From CBDCFV01 sp965216425 (lineage in GTDB: Bacteria; Chloroflexota; Dehalococcoidia; Lucifugimonadales; UBA3495), in NCBI GenBank assembly GCA_965216425.1, contig CBDCFV010000006.1, forward strand, positions 496,001-560,000: a stretch of DNA of 64,000 nt, written 5' to 3'. The position numbers were made by a program, and so were the translations under genes. Of this stretch, positions 43,202 to 52,423 are shown in pieces. Below the pieces are notes generated by a model. That model was not told the origin of the DNA. It did no database searches and saw nothing but the letters and a program-made list of their open reading frames with translations. Within the stretch, counting starts at the first letter, position 1. Every line of letters starts with the position of its first letter.

Positions 43202-46030
43202 GTGAGCAGCAATACTCCCGAACAACGAGCAAGGGCAAACATCGACCGGCTGCTCTGTCAGGCGGGCTGGACGGTGCAGGACGTGGCCGCTCTCAACGTC
43301 CATGCCGCCCGCGGCGTCGCGGTACGGGAGTTTCCTCTGCGCTCCGGCCACGGGACTGCCGATTACCTGCTCTACATTGATGGCAGAGCGGCTGGCGTGG
43401 TCGAGGCGAAATCAGAAGGGCATACACTTACCGGGGTGGAGAGCCAGTCGGGGAAATATGGCACGGGTCTGCCGGACAACCTGCCAGACTACATCCGCCC
43501 GCTGCCGTTCCTGTACGAGAGCACCGGGGTGGAGACCCGGTTCACCAACGGACTCGACCCGCAGCCTCGGAGCCGGAACGTCTTCTCCTTCCATACCCCA
43601 ACGACGCTGGCTGAATGGCTGGACTCGTCGACACTGTCCTGGACCACGGGCCAACGGCAGGTATCCGGGGAACAGTCCACCAATTCACTCCCGTACAGCC
43701 TTCGACGCAGGCTTACCGAAATGCCTCCGCTGGACGAGTCTGGTCTCTGGCCCGTGCAGGCTGAGGCCATCCGCAACTTGGAGCAGTCGCTGGACGAGGC
43801 CCGCCCGCGCTCCTTGGTGCAGATGGCCACCGGCAGCGGCAAGACCTTCATGGCCTGCAACCAAGTCTATCGTCTCATCCGCCACGCGGGCGCAAGGCGG
43901 GTGCTGTTTCTCGTGGACCGGAGCAACTTGGGACGGCAGGCGTACCGGGAGTTCCAAGGATTCACCGTGCCCGGCGACGGGCGCAAGTTCACGGAGCTCT
44001 ACAACGTCCAGCTCCTGCAATCGAGCAGCATCGACCCGGTGGGCCGGGTCTGTATCGCCACCATCCAGCGGGTCTACTCCATGCTAAGGGGAGAGGAACT
44101 GGACCCGGAAATGGAGGAGCTTTCCGGTTTCGACGTGGCCTCGGCCAGGCACTCGCCGCAGACCGTGGAATACAGCCCGAGCTTTCCAATCGAGGAGTTC
44201 GACTTCATCATCACCGACGAGTGTCACCGCTCCATCTACGACCTGTGGCGGCAGGTGCTGGAGTACTTCGACGCCTTCCTCATCGGTCTGACCGCCACAC
44301 CCTCCAAGCAGACCATCGGCTTCTTCAACCAGAACCTGGTCATGGAGTACAACCATCAGCAGGCGGTGGCCGACGGCATCAACGTGGGCTACAACGTCTA
44401 CCGCATCGAGACGAAGATCACGGAGGAGGGGTCCACGATAGAGGCCGGCATGACGGTGGACCGGCGTGACCGCCGCACCCGCAACGTCCGATGGGAGGAA
44501 CTGGACGAAGAACTCCCTTACTCCCCGGGCCAGCTCGACCGCGACGTGGTGGCGGTGGACCAGATCCGCACAGTCATCCAGACCTTCCGGGACAAGGTAA
44601 CGACCGAGATGTTTCCGGGCCGGGAGTACGTGCCCAAGACCATCATATTCGCCAAGGACGACAGCCACGCCGACGATGTCGTCGGCATCGTGAGGGAGGA
44701 GTTCGGCAAGGGTAACGACTTCTGCCAGAAGATCACCTACCGCACCACCGGGGCCAAGCCCGAGGACCTGATCACCCAGTTCCGCAACAGCTTCAACCCC
44801 CGCATCGTGGTCACCGTGGACATGATCGCCACCGGCACCGACATCAAGCCGGTGGAGGTGGTGTTCTTCATGCGCAACGTGCGCAGCCGCAACTTCTTCG
44901 AGCAGATGAAGGGGCGCGGCGTCCGCACCATCTCTCCCACCGACTTCAATGCGGTAACGCCGGACGCCCCCGGCAAGGACCGCTTCGTCATCGTGGACGC
45001 GGTGGGCGTCACCGAGGGCGAACTGTCGGAGTCCTACTCGCTGGACCGACACCCATCGGTGCCCTTCGACAACCTGATGGACATGGTGGCCATGGGCGAC
45101 CGCGAGCCGGACACGCTGTCGTCGCTGGCCAGTCGCCTCGCCCGCCTGGACCGGCGGCTCTCGCCCCAGGACCGGCAGGTAATAGAAGACGTCGCTGGCG
45201 GAGTCTCTCTGAAGGAGTTGGTGTCGGGGCTGCTCAACGCCGACGACCCTGACACTGCTCTGAAAGAGGCGCAGAAGGCCACAGGACAGGATGACCCTTC
45301 AGATGAACCTTCAAATGAGGCCATTGCGGCAGCGGAAAAGCAACTGCTGGAGGCGGCAGCCAAGCCCTTTGCTGCCAACCCGGAACTGCGGCAGCGGCTA
45401 GCCGAGATTCACCGCGCCTACGAGCAGACCATCGACACGGTATCCCAGGACACGGTGCTCCGGGCGGAGTTCTCCGGGGCGGAGGCAGACGCCCTTACCC
45501 GCTCTTTCCGGGAGTACATCGAGGAAAACAAGGACGAGATAACCGCCCTGCAGGTCCTGTACCAGCGGCCCTACAGCCAGCGGTTGAGCTATGCGGAAAT
45601 CCGGGCCTTGGCCGATTCTCTGGCAAGCCCGCCCCGCTCCTGGACTCCCGACCGACTGTGGGACGCCTACAGTCAGCTTGACCAAGCAAAGGTGCGCGGC
45701 TCCCGTCAGCGGGTGCTGGCCGACATTGTGTCGCTGGTGCGCTTCGCCATCGGCAGCGACGATGAGTTGGCGCCCTTCGCCGAGCAGGTGGAGGAGAGGT
45801 TCCAGGGCTGGCTGGCGATGCAGGAAGTCGCCGGACGCGCCTTCACCGAGGAGCGGCGGCAGTGGCTGAAGGACATCAAAGACCATATCGCCGGCAGCGT
45901 CAGCATCGAACCCGGCGACCTCCAGTACGCCCCCTTCGCCCAACGGGGCGGCATCGGCCGCGCCTACGAGGTGTTCGGGGACGGGCTAGCGGCGCTGCTG
46001 GAGGAGCTGAACCTCGCGCTGGCGGGGTAG
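43202..46030 (+). CDS. hsdR: Type I restriction enzyme, R (endonuclease/translocase) subunit
   Basis: This 942-residue HsdR has an N-terminal PD-(D/E)xK nuclease: GTADYLLYIDGRAAGVVEAK, with D in ADY and ExK in VEAK. An SF2 helicase motor follows: Walker A QMATGSGKTFMACNQ near residue 210, the DEAD-type box FIITDECHRSIYDLW near 338, TATPSKQTIGFF, and motif VI-like NVRSRNFFEQMKGRGVRT. The C-terminal helical part presumably contacts HsdM and HsdS. GTG at 43202 is the start. It leads an operon in the order hsdR, two extra small genes, hsdS, hsdM. With hsdS damaged, restriction may be off. Confidence 0.93.
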   Translation: MSSNTPEQRARANIDRLLCQAGWTVQDVAALNVHAARGVAVREFPLRSGHGTADYLLYIDGRAAGVVEAKSEGHTLTGVESQSGKYGTGLPDNLPDYIRPLPFLYESTGVETRFTNGLDPQPRSRNVFSFHTPTTLAEWLDSSTLSWTTGQRQVSGEQSTNSLPYSLRRRLTEMPPLDESGLWPVQAEAIRNLEQSLDEARPRSLVQMATGSGKTFMACNQVYRLIRHAGARRVLFLVDRSNLGRQAYREFQGFTVPGDGRKFTELYNVQLLQSSSIDPVGRVCIATIQRVYSMLRGEELDPEMEELSGFDVASARHSPQTVEYSPSFPIEEFDFIITDECHRSIYDLWRQVLEYFDAFLIGLTATPSKQTIGFFNQNLVMEYNHQQAVADGINVGYNVYRIETKITEEGSTIEAGMTVDRRDRRTRNVRWEELDEELPYSPGQLDRDVVAVDQIRTVIQTFRDKVTTEMFPGREYVPKTIIFAKDDSHADDVVGIVREEFGKGNDFCQKITYRTTGAKPEDLITQFRNSFNPRIVVTVDMIATGTDIKPVEVVFFMRNVRSRNFFEQMKGRGVRTISPTDFNAVTPDAPGKDRFVIVDAVGVTEGELSESYSLDRHPSVPFDNLMDMVAMGDREPDTLSSLASRLARLDRRLSPQDRQVIEDVAGGVSLKELVSGLLNADDPDTALKEAQKATGQDDPSDEPSNEAIAAAEKQLLEAAAKPFAANPELRQRLAEIHRAYEQTIDTVSQDTVLRAEFSGAEADALTRSFREYIEENKDEITALQVLYQRPYSQRLSYAEIRALADSLASPPRSWTPDRLWDAYSQLDQAKVRGSRQRVLADIVSLVRFAIGSDDELAPFAEQVEERFQGWLAMQEVAGRAFTEERRQWLKDIKDHIAGSVSIEPGDLQYAPFAQRGGIGRAYEVFGDGLAALLEELNLALAG

Positions 46031-46104
46031 AGGAAGTGCCGGAGTATACTGAACAGAGATAGTAGGAGAGGGCTGAAATACCTGATACAGAAATAGTCTT
46101 CCAA

Positions 46105-46311
46105 GTGCGGGAAGCGCCGGAAGGGGGCTACACAGCCCGGGCCGTCGGTTACAGCATCTTCACCCAAGGCGATGACTGGGAAGACCTGAAATTCATGCTG
46201 CGGGACGCGGTATTGTGCTATTTCGACGATGGCGAAGCGCCCCGGGCAATTCGCGTTCATCTGGTACGGGAAGAAGAGACTTTGTGTGCAGTTGCCCTAC
46301 GAATTACCTAG
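46105..46311 (+). CDS. HicB-like small protein
   Basis: A 68-residue small protein reads REAPEGGYTARAVGYSIFTQ, then DDWEDLKFMLRDAVLCYFDD and RAIRVHLVREE. This is the fold of HicB-like antitoxins and of a group of short proteins often found in front of HicA toxins. The GTG at 46105 gives a truncated first strand. Family members begin about nine codons earlier, where the frame is open and an ATA codon (46078) sits 7 bases behind AGGAGAG, so translation from ATA is possible. No hicA gene follows; the next gene is a 207-residue protein. Confidence 0.65.
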   Translation: MREAPEGGYTARAVGYSIFTQGDDWEDLKFMLRDAVLCYFDDGEAPRAIRVHLVREEETLCAVALRIT

Positions 46312-46341
46312 GTCCAGGCTTGCGGAATCGGCATCACAAGT

Positions 46342-46965
46342 ATGACCCGAGTTGTCCACAACCACCCAGACGAATGTGTGCAGTTGCTTGAATTTGAGCA
46401 TACAAACGGAGGTCGAGAGGAATTCTTTCAAGGGGTGCTGAAAACAGAGGTCCCTAAAGGCATCAATGACTGTTCGGTAATAGCGGTTAGCTTGGCATAT
46501 GGACGGTTAATTCTAAATCCAATAATGCCAAATCATGACTACGGATTGGCTCTGTTTGGACTCCGAACCTTTAACCGTTCCATCAGGCCGTGGGAGCGTA
46601 GAAATTTTCATGAGGGCAAGTTGGAGTTCAGCATTCGTCGGATCCGCCAAGTGGCAGCGGATTACTTGACAACAGGTGTCCCCAAACATAGGAATCCTAT
46701 CTACGGTATTGACACCAATGTATACGCCGCATACTTGGAGAGGATATGTGCCTACACGTTAGTGTTTGGAGAGCCTTGCCCGGTGGAACGGTTTTGCCTC
46801 TGTCAAGCCAGCGGAGACTTAGTGGTGGATGGCTTCTTTACGGAGACGGGTGTGTATGACGGCAGATATGGTCACGTCACTGCTATCCAAGACCAAATCG
46901 TACGAGGACCCACCCCAATATCGAACGGTTATTTTCATGTCGTGCACGTGTGGCAACGGATATGA
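46342..46965 (+). CDS. Hypothetical protein in the restriction operon, possible papain-like peptidase
   Basis: This is a 207-residue protein with no family I can name. VPKGINDCSVIAVSLAYGRL resembles the NDCxxxA active-site cysteine motif of papain-like enzymes found in phages and mobile elements. RYGHVTAIQDQIVRGPTPI near the end could provide the histidine and the following acidic residue. The part between is helical (FSIRRIRQVAADYLTTGV). It ends with ATGA, overlapping the hsdS start at 46962, so it belongs to the operon. Lower GC than hsdR and hsdM suggests separate acquisition. A peptidase role is an inference. Confidence 0.55.
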   Translation: MTRVVHNHPDECVQLLEFEHTNGGREEFFQGVLKTEVPKGINDCSVIAVSLAYGRLILNPIMPNHDYGLALFGLRTFNRSIRPWERRNFHEGKLEFSIRRIRQVAADYLTTGVPKHRNPIYGIDTNVYAAYLERICAYTLVFGEPCPVERFCLCQASGDLVVDGFFTETGVYDGRYGHVTAIQDQIVRGPTPISNGYFHVVHVWQRI

Positions 46966-48394
46966 CCACCAACGGACTTCCCTCCAAGTGGGTAATCGCA
47001 CCCCTAATGGAAACTTGCCTCATCATTCAAGGTCAATCTCCGCCTGGTGAAACCTACAACACTGATGGAATAGGATTTCCCTTCCTTCAAGGGAAAGCGG
47101 AATTTGGAGATACTTACCCAACAGCCGTCAAGTGGTGTTCTGCCCCTACCAAGATAGCTGAAATCGACGATGTTCTTATCTCGATTAGGGCTCCTGTCGG
47201 GCCGACTAATCTTTGCCCCGCTAGGTCTTGCATCGGCAGAGGCTTGGCGGCAATCAGACCTCAAGGCGACATACCGCCTAAGTATGTTCTCTACTTTTTG
47301 CGAGCTACCGAAGAGGAACTACGGGCCAATTCAACAGGTACCACTTTCGATGCTATACGTGGCGATAACCTTCGGTCTCATCGTATAGGTTTAGCCCCCC
47401 TCCCCGAACAACACCGAATCGTTGCCGAAATCGAGACGCAGTTCACTCGCCTCGACGCCTCCGTCGCCGCGCTGAAGCGGGCGCAGGCCAACCTGAAACG
47501 CTACCGGGCCAGCGTCCTCAAGTCCGCCTGCGAGGGCCGGTTGGTCCCCACCGAGGCCGAATTGGCCCGCTCCGAGGGCCGCGACTACGAACCCGCTGGC
47601 GTCCTCCTGGAGCGCATCCTGGTCGAGCGCCGCGCCCGATGGGAATCCCAGGAGAAGCGGCGGGGCAATTACAAGGAGCCAACGTCGCCGGACACTTCTG
47701 CGCTGCCGGAACTGCCCGAGGGCTGGGTGTGGGGGACGGTTGAGCAGGTGATCTTAGGGGACCCACAAAACGGTCTCTACAAACCAAAAACAGAGTATGG
47801 TGATGGCATTCCAATCCTGAGAATAGATGATTTCCAGGACTTCTATATGAGAGACCGTGAATTCCTACGGTGTCTGAAGGTCACATCAGAAGAAGCCGTT
47901 ACTTACGGGTTAGAACCTTGTCAATTGGTTATCAATCGCGTCAATAGCCCGTCACATCTGGGGAAGAGTTTAGTAGTACCTGATTCGCTGTTGCCCGCTG
48001 TATTCGAGTCGAACATGATGAAAATCACGGCAAATAGCTCAGTCGTCCCATTTTTTGTTTCCTATTACCTGCGTTCACAAGAAGGGAGGTCTCGCCTTAC
48101 TTCCAATGCTAAATGGGCTGTAAATCAAGCTGCATTGTGGCAGAGGTGGAGAGGCGGCTGTCGGTCATCCAGCAGGCGGAGGCCACCGTGGAGGCCAGCC
48201 TGGCGCGGGCGGAGCGGTTGCGGCAGAGCATCCTGAAGCAAGCCTTCTCCGGCAAGCTGGTCCCCCAGGACCCTGACGACGAACCGGCATCGGCGCTGCT
48301 GGAGCGCATCAGGGCCGAGCGAGCCGAGGTTCAAGCGTCCGCTCCCGCCAAGCGCAAGTCCAGGACACGGAAGGAACAGGGGGCGTTGCTATGA
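46962..48394 (+). pseudogene. hsdS: Type I restriction-modification specificity subunit, frameshifted
   Basis: The frame from ATG 46962 encodes target-recognition domain 1 (WVIAPLMETCLIIQGQSPPG, IDDVLISIRAPVGPTN). Next comes the central conserved helix region (PLPEQHRIVAEIETQFTRLD, LKSACEGRLVPTEAELA) and domain 2 (WGTVEQVILGDPQNGLYKPK, LVINRVNSPSHLGKS). After KWAVNQA near 48125 the frame is lost. The distal helix IVAEVERRLSVIQQAEATVE, ILKQAFSGKLVPQDPDDEP continues in another frame to 48394. The usual link of about 22-25 residues (LPxPPLxEQHR) is missing, so a deletion of roughly 60-70 bases caused the shift. The last codon overlaps hsdM by ATGA. The protein made would lack the second dimer helix. 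Confidence 0.82.
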
Positions 48395-49890
48395 GCACCT
48401 CGTCCACCATTGGGCAGAAGCTGTGGAACTACTGCAACGTCCTGCGCGACGCCGGGCTGTCCTACGGCGACTACCTGGAGCAGCTTACCTACCTCATCTT
48501 CCTCAAGATGATGGACGAGCGCAGCCGCCCGCCCTATACCCTGCTGCCGGGCTACCAGCCGCCGCCCATACCCGACGGATACGGCTGGCCCAGCCTGCTG
48601 GCGCGGGACGGCGACGAGCTGGAGACCCACTACCGGCACACTCTGGAAACGCTGGGCGGACAGGACGGCACCCTGGGCGTGATTTTCCGCAAAGCCCAGA
48701 ACAAGATACAGGAACCGGCCATGCTGACCCGGCTGGTGCGGGAACTCATCGACAGCGAGAACTGGCTGTCCCTCAGCGCCGACGTGAAGGGAGACGCCTA
48801 CGAGTCGCTGCTGGAGCGCAACGCCCAGGACGTTAAGACCGGCGCCGGGCAGTACTTCACGCCGCGCCCGCTGATCCAAGCCATCGTTGACGTGATGCGG
48901 CCCGGGCCCGACGACACTATCTGCGACCCGGCCTGTGGCACCGGCGGCTTCCTGCTGGCCGCCCATGACTACATCGTCGGCCATCACCCGGCGATGGACC
49001 GGGGCCAACTGGAGCACCTGCAACGGGACGCCCTGCACGGTTGGGAGATAGTGGACAGCGCGGCCCGGCTCTGCGTGATGAACCTCTACCTTCACGGCAT
49101 CGGCGGCGATGAAAGCAGGATTGCCGCGGACGACAGTCTGCGTGCCCATCCGGGCGTCAACTACGATCTGGTGCTGACCAACCCGCCCTTCGGCCGCAAG
49201 TCGGCCCTCACCTTCGTCAACAGCGAGGGCGAGTCGGAGCGGGAGTCCCTGACGGTGGAGCGCCCCGACTTCTGGGCCACTACCAGCAACAAGCAGCTCA
49301 ACTTCCTGCAGCACGTGCGCACCCTGTTGAAGAACACCGGGCGTGCCGCCATCGTCGTACCGGACAACGTGCTGTTCGAGGGCGGCGCCGGGGAGACGGT
49401 GCGCCGCCGGCTGCTGGCCGAGTGCGACGCCCACACCTTGCTGCGCCTGCCCACCGGCGTCTTCTACGCCCAAGGCGTCAAGGCCAACGTGCTGTTCTTC
49501 GACCGCAAGCCAGCCAGCGAAACGCCCTGGACCAAGGAGCTCTGGATCTACGACCTGCGCACCAACCGCCGCTTCACCCTGAAGACCAACCCCCTGACCC
49601 GCGCCGACCTGGACGACTTCGTATCCTGCTACAACCCGGACAACCATCACCAGCGCGAGGAGACGGAACGCTTCCGTCGCTTCAGCTACGATGACCTGGT
49701 GAAGCGCGACAAGGCCAACCTGGATATCTTCTGGCTCCGCGACGAAAGTATGGAAGACTCGGCCTCCCTCCCCCCGCCCGACGTCATCGCCGAGGAAATC
49801 CTGGAGGACCTCCGCGCCGCCCTGGAACAGTTGGAGGAGATTGCGGGGGACTTGGCGCAAGAACCGGCACAACGACGTGCAATGGCATGA
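48391..49890 (+). CDS. hsdM: Type I restriction-modification methyltransferase subunit
   Basis: This 499-residue N6-adenine methyltransferase starts with a helical N-terminal domain (LWNYCNVLRDAGLSYGDYLE). It continues with GAGQYFTPRPLIQAIVDVM, the SAM motif DPACGTGGFLLAAHDY near residue 179 and the catalytic NPPF in LVLTNPPFGRKSAL near 263. RAAIVVPDNVLFEGGAGE and LLRLPTGVFYAQGVKANVLF complete the fold. It normally works as HsdM2-HsdS. The start ATG overlaps the end of hsdS. A long open frame on the opposite strand (48331-49872) is a GC-driven shadow. Confidence 0.95.
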   Translation: MSTSSTIGQKLWNYCNVLRDAGLSYGDYLEQLTYLIFLKMMDERSRPPYTLLPGYQPPPIPDGYGWPSLLARDGDELETHYRHTLETLGGQDGTLGVIFRKAQNKIQEPAMLTRLVRELIDSENWLSLSADVKGDAYESLLERNAQDVKTGAGQYFTPRPLIQAIVDVMRPGPDDTICDPACGTGGFLLAAHDYIVGHHPAMDRGQLEHLQRDALHGWEIVDSAARLCVMNLYLHGIGGDESRIAADDSLRAHPGVNYDLVLTNPPFGRKSALTFVNSEGESERESLTVERPDFWATTSNKQLNFLQHVRTLLKNTGRAAIVVPDNVLFEGGAGETVRRRLLAECDAHTLLRLPTGVFYAQGVKANVLFFDRKPASETPWTKELWIYDLRTNRRFTLKTNPLTRADLDDFVSCYNPDNHHQREETERFRRFSYDDLVKRDKANLDIFWLRDESMEDSASLPPPDVIAEEILEDLRAALEQLEEIAGDLAQEPAQRRAMA

Positions 49891-50827
49891 CCAGATCGGG
49901 GAAAACCAGTCAGTGCCGCGGACGCGTACATATTGACAGGATACTGTACATTGTATTAGCTGGAGTTGCTCTACACAGCCTGTCGGATGAGTAAGTACGT
50001 AGAGGTACGAGCGATATCCACAAATGAAACGACTGGCGGGAGGTGAAGGCGATGGAACTTAACGAATACCAGTGCCTTGCCAATCAGACCGACCAGCAGC
50101 CCGAAGCTGGACCTTTTGACAACGACTCGCGCAGCATCTTGGTGCCTCTATTGGGAATGGCCGGAGAGGTGGGGGAATTGCTGGGCGAGCACAAGAAGTG
50201 GCTAAGGGACGGCGACTCGTACAAGCTGTTTCCCGAACGGGTCAAGGAAGAGTTGGGCGATCTGCTGTGGTATCTGTCCAATGTTGCGACCAAGCACAGA
50301 CTGACACTAGTACTACTTCCAGATAGATTTGTAAGAATATAAGAAGGCAGTCATACTTGGGTATGATCTTTCTGTGGGGGAGTATCCAGACATGGCTGCC
50401 ATCAAGTATAAAGTCAAGCTGGCTGAATCCGAACGCACCCGTCTCAATGAGGTTTCCCACCGGGGCAAGCCGTCAGTCCGCACCGTCAAGCGGGCGCTGG
50501 CGCTGCTCAAAGCAGATGAAGGACTTCGGGACCGTGAGATAGCCGGCGTGCTTTTGATCAACGCCGCTACCGTTGCCAGAGTGCGGAAGCGGTTCGTCGA
50601 GGAAGGACTTGATGCCGCCATCAATGACAAGCCACGGCCGGGCCGGGAGCGCAAGTTGGACGGCAAGCAGGAAGCGCACCTGGTTGCCGTCGCGTGCAGC
50701 AGTCCGCCCGAAGGACATGTAAACTGGACGCTCCATCTGCTGGCGGACAAGGTGGTGGAGATGGAGTTGGCCGGGAGCATCTCCTTGGAGACGGTGCGCC
50801 AGATACTCAAAAAAACGAACTCAAGCC

Positions 50828-50850
50828 CCCGTTCTGCAACGGGGCAGGCT
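50828..50850 (+). repeat. 23-bp hairpin insertion in IS630 transposase 1
   Basis: The unit starts CCCGTTCTGC and ends AACGGGGCAGGCT. Removal of 23 bases restores CTC AAG CCG TGG AAG (LKPWK), the conserved IS630 sequence. Confidence 0.75.
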
Positions 50851-50923
50851 GTGGAAGAAAAAGGAATGGTGCATCCCCAAGCTGAGCGGGGAGTTCGTCG
50901 CCCGGATGGAGGACGTACTGGAC

Positions 50924-50947
50924 CCCGTATCCAGTACGGGGCAGGCT
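50924..50947 (+). repeat. 24-bp hairpin insertion in IS630 transposase 1
   Basis: The unit starts CCCGTATCC and ends AGTACGGGGCAGGCT. Removal of 24 bases restores VLDLYHEEYD. It differs by few positions from the unit in the IS1380 gene, although its host gene is unrelated. Confidence 0.75.
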
Positions 50948-51590
50948 CTTTATCACGAAGAGTATGACCGGGAGCGTCCGGTGGTGTGTTTCGACGAGAC
51001 CTCCAAGCAGTTGTCGAGGACGTGAGGCCTCCCATTGAGGCCGCCCCCGGACGGGTGGAGCGCTATGACACTGAGTACCAGCGAAACGGGACCCGGAACC
51101 TGTTCATGTTCTGTGAACCGAAGGGTGGGTGGAGGCACGTCGAGGTGACCGGGCGCCGGACTGCCGTGGACTTCGCTGAACAGATGAAGTGGCTGGTGGA
51201 CGAGGCCTATCCTGACGCCACAGTGGTCCGGCTGGTCCTGGACAATCTCAACACCCACAAGCCCGGCTCGCTCTACGAAGCGTTTGCACCGTCCGAGGCG
51301 CGCCGCATAGCCAAACGCCTGGAGCTTCACCACACACCCAATCACGGAAGCTGGTTGAACATGGCTGAAATCGAGTTCAGCGTCTTCAGCAGACAGTGTT
51401 TGAACCGCCGGGTCGGCGATGAAGCGTTGCTGATACGGGAGGTCGCGGCGCTCGAACACGAGCGCAACGGGGCCGCCGCCATCATAGACTGGCGGTTCTC
51501 CACCCAGAGCCTGCCCTCGGCCACGACCGGGGGACGCTCGCAGTAAGCTCAAACATATCTATCCAATAGAATTAAATTAGAAACGGTACT

Positions 51591-51720
51591 AGTAGTCCGA
51601 AATCTTTGAACTGATGAGTGGACAATATTGGCCGGAGCACCCGGCGATACTTGGCCGATGGTGCTCTTCGACAAGACCCATACTCTTCAAGTCATCATAT
51701 CAAAGCAGTTAGGCCACTAG
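51591..51720. mobile_element. 130-bp MITE, copy B
   Basis: A non-coding 130-base segment with AGTAGTCCGAAATCTTTG at the left and GTTAGGCCACTAG at the right, colinear with 22901-23030. It lies between two CTAG sites (51589-51592 and 51717-51720). Its insertion into the MazG-like gene came first and the IS630 element then landed at its left CTAG, because removing both restores the gene. Confidence 0.65.
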
Positions 51721-52423
51721 ACGAAGTTGCGGAGTTCAACCTCAGCAAGACCGGGAGGCGGTGGCAGCCTGTCAGTCCCGGTAATGGGCCGAGAAAACTG
51801 TTCGACGAGGACTTCCCGACGTCAGAACGACTACCTAGGCAAATGGACATCTCGATAGAGGAAGATTCCGGCATAGCCATAACGACCATTGACGGGGCGA
51901 AATTCGGCGACCCGCTGACGGATAACCGCTACGAGGACGATGGCTACCGCTTTCACGATATCTGCCATCTGTCCTATGCTAGCGTTTTGGGGTGGTCTCC
52001 CACACTAAGAGCCTTGTTGCGACGCAAGCGGAAGAGCGATCCTCAGGTTGACGAGGTTGAGGACGGCGGCCGGGCCATTGTCATCGAAGAAGGAATCTCC
52101 GCGATGGTGTTCAGCTACGCCGAGCGACGGAACTTCCTGGAAGGTGCCGAGGGCGTTAACTATGACCTCCTACGCACCATTAAGGACATGACATCCCACT
52201 TGGAAGTGAGTGCCCGCACAGAGGGCGAATGGGAACGGGCAATAATGACGGGATTCGACATCTGGCGTCAGGTGAAGGCCAACGGCAAGGGCCAGATTCA
52301 CGCCGACTTAGAACAGGGAATCATTGAAATGGTCGGGTAACTGTCACCAAGACAGAATTTGTTCGGCAAATATACAGTCAACCATACCGAGGGTTTGAAG
52401 ATCGTTTCACACTGAAAGATCGG

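Larger units (their letters stand above)
50392..51546 (+). pseudogene. IS630 transposase 1, with frameshift site and insertions
   Basis: The first frame (ATG 50392) holds the N-terminal helix-turn-helix (SVRTVKRALALLKADEGLRD, AATVARVRKRFVEEGL) up to QILKKTN at an A7 run, CTCAAAAAAACG. The -1 frame gives KNELKP. Then come the 23-bp hairpin (50828-50850) and WKKKEWCIPKLSGEFVARME. Next are the 24-bp hairpin (50924-50947) and YHEEYDRERPVVCFDETSKQ, where the first catalytic aspartate lies. Another small indel near 51003 is followed by EDVRPPIEAAPGRVERYDTE, VLDNLNTH and NHGSWLNMAEIEFSVFSRQC (last glutamate). With these lesions it is inactive. Confidence 0.85.
50311..51588 (+). mobile_element. IS630-family element 1
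   Basis: The element lies between CTAG at 50307-50310 and CTAG at 51589-51592, the expected TA-centred target of IS630/Tc1-type elements. Its ends TACTACTTCC and TACCGTTTC (complement strand) are only partly matched, so the inverted repeats are imperfect. It carries one disrupted transposase and two 23-24-bp hairpin insertions. Confidence 0.75.
50052..52340 (+). pseudogene. MazG-like nucleotide pyrophosphohydrolase, split by insertions
   Basis: The N-terminal part (50052-50309) has the MazG core LGMAGEVGELLGEHKKWLRD and VKEELGDLLWYLSNVATKH, with the EExxE...EExxD metal ligands. It breaks at RLTL (codon CTA 50307-50309). The C-terminal part resumes at 51720 with DEVAEFNLSKTGRRW, then GYRFHDICHLSYASVLGWSP and GGRAIVIEEGISAMVFSYAE. 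Joining CTA to GAC restores a single frame of about 292 residues. The intervening roughly 1410 bases are an IS630 element and a 130-bp MITE, each flanked by CTAG. ATG 50052 follows GGGAGGTGA. The intact protein would hydrolyse nucleoside triphosphates or alarmones to monophosphates. Confidence 0.82.

Noticed and set aside
48331..49872. 513-codon open frame on the minus strand, longer than hsdM
   Set aside because: It is the antisense of hsdM. Its composition is what GC-rich codon bias produces, and hsdM shows all family motifs.
49933..49961. TTGACA upstream of the MazG-like gene as a promoter
   Set aside because: The best -10 candidates (TATTAG at 15 or TTAGCT at 17 bases) are poor, so I did not list it.
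51608..51640. CTGATGAG close to GAAA in the 130-bp MITE, recalling a hammerhead ribozyme core
   Set aside because: The order and spacing of the two words do not allow the three stems of a hammerhead, and the word is not conserved in the second copy.
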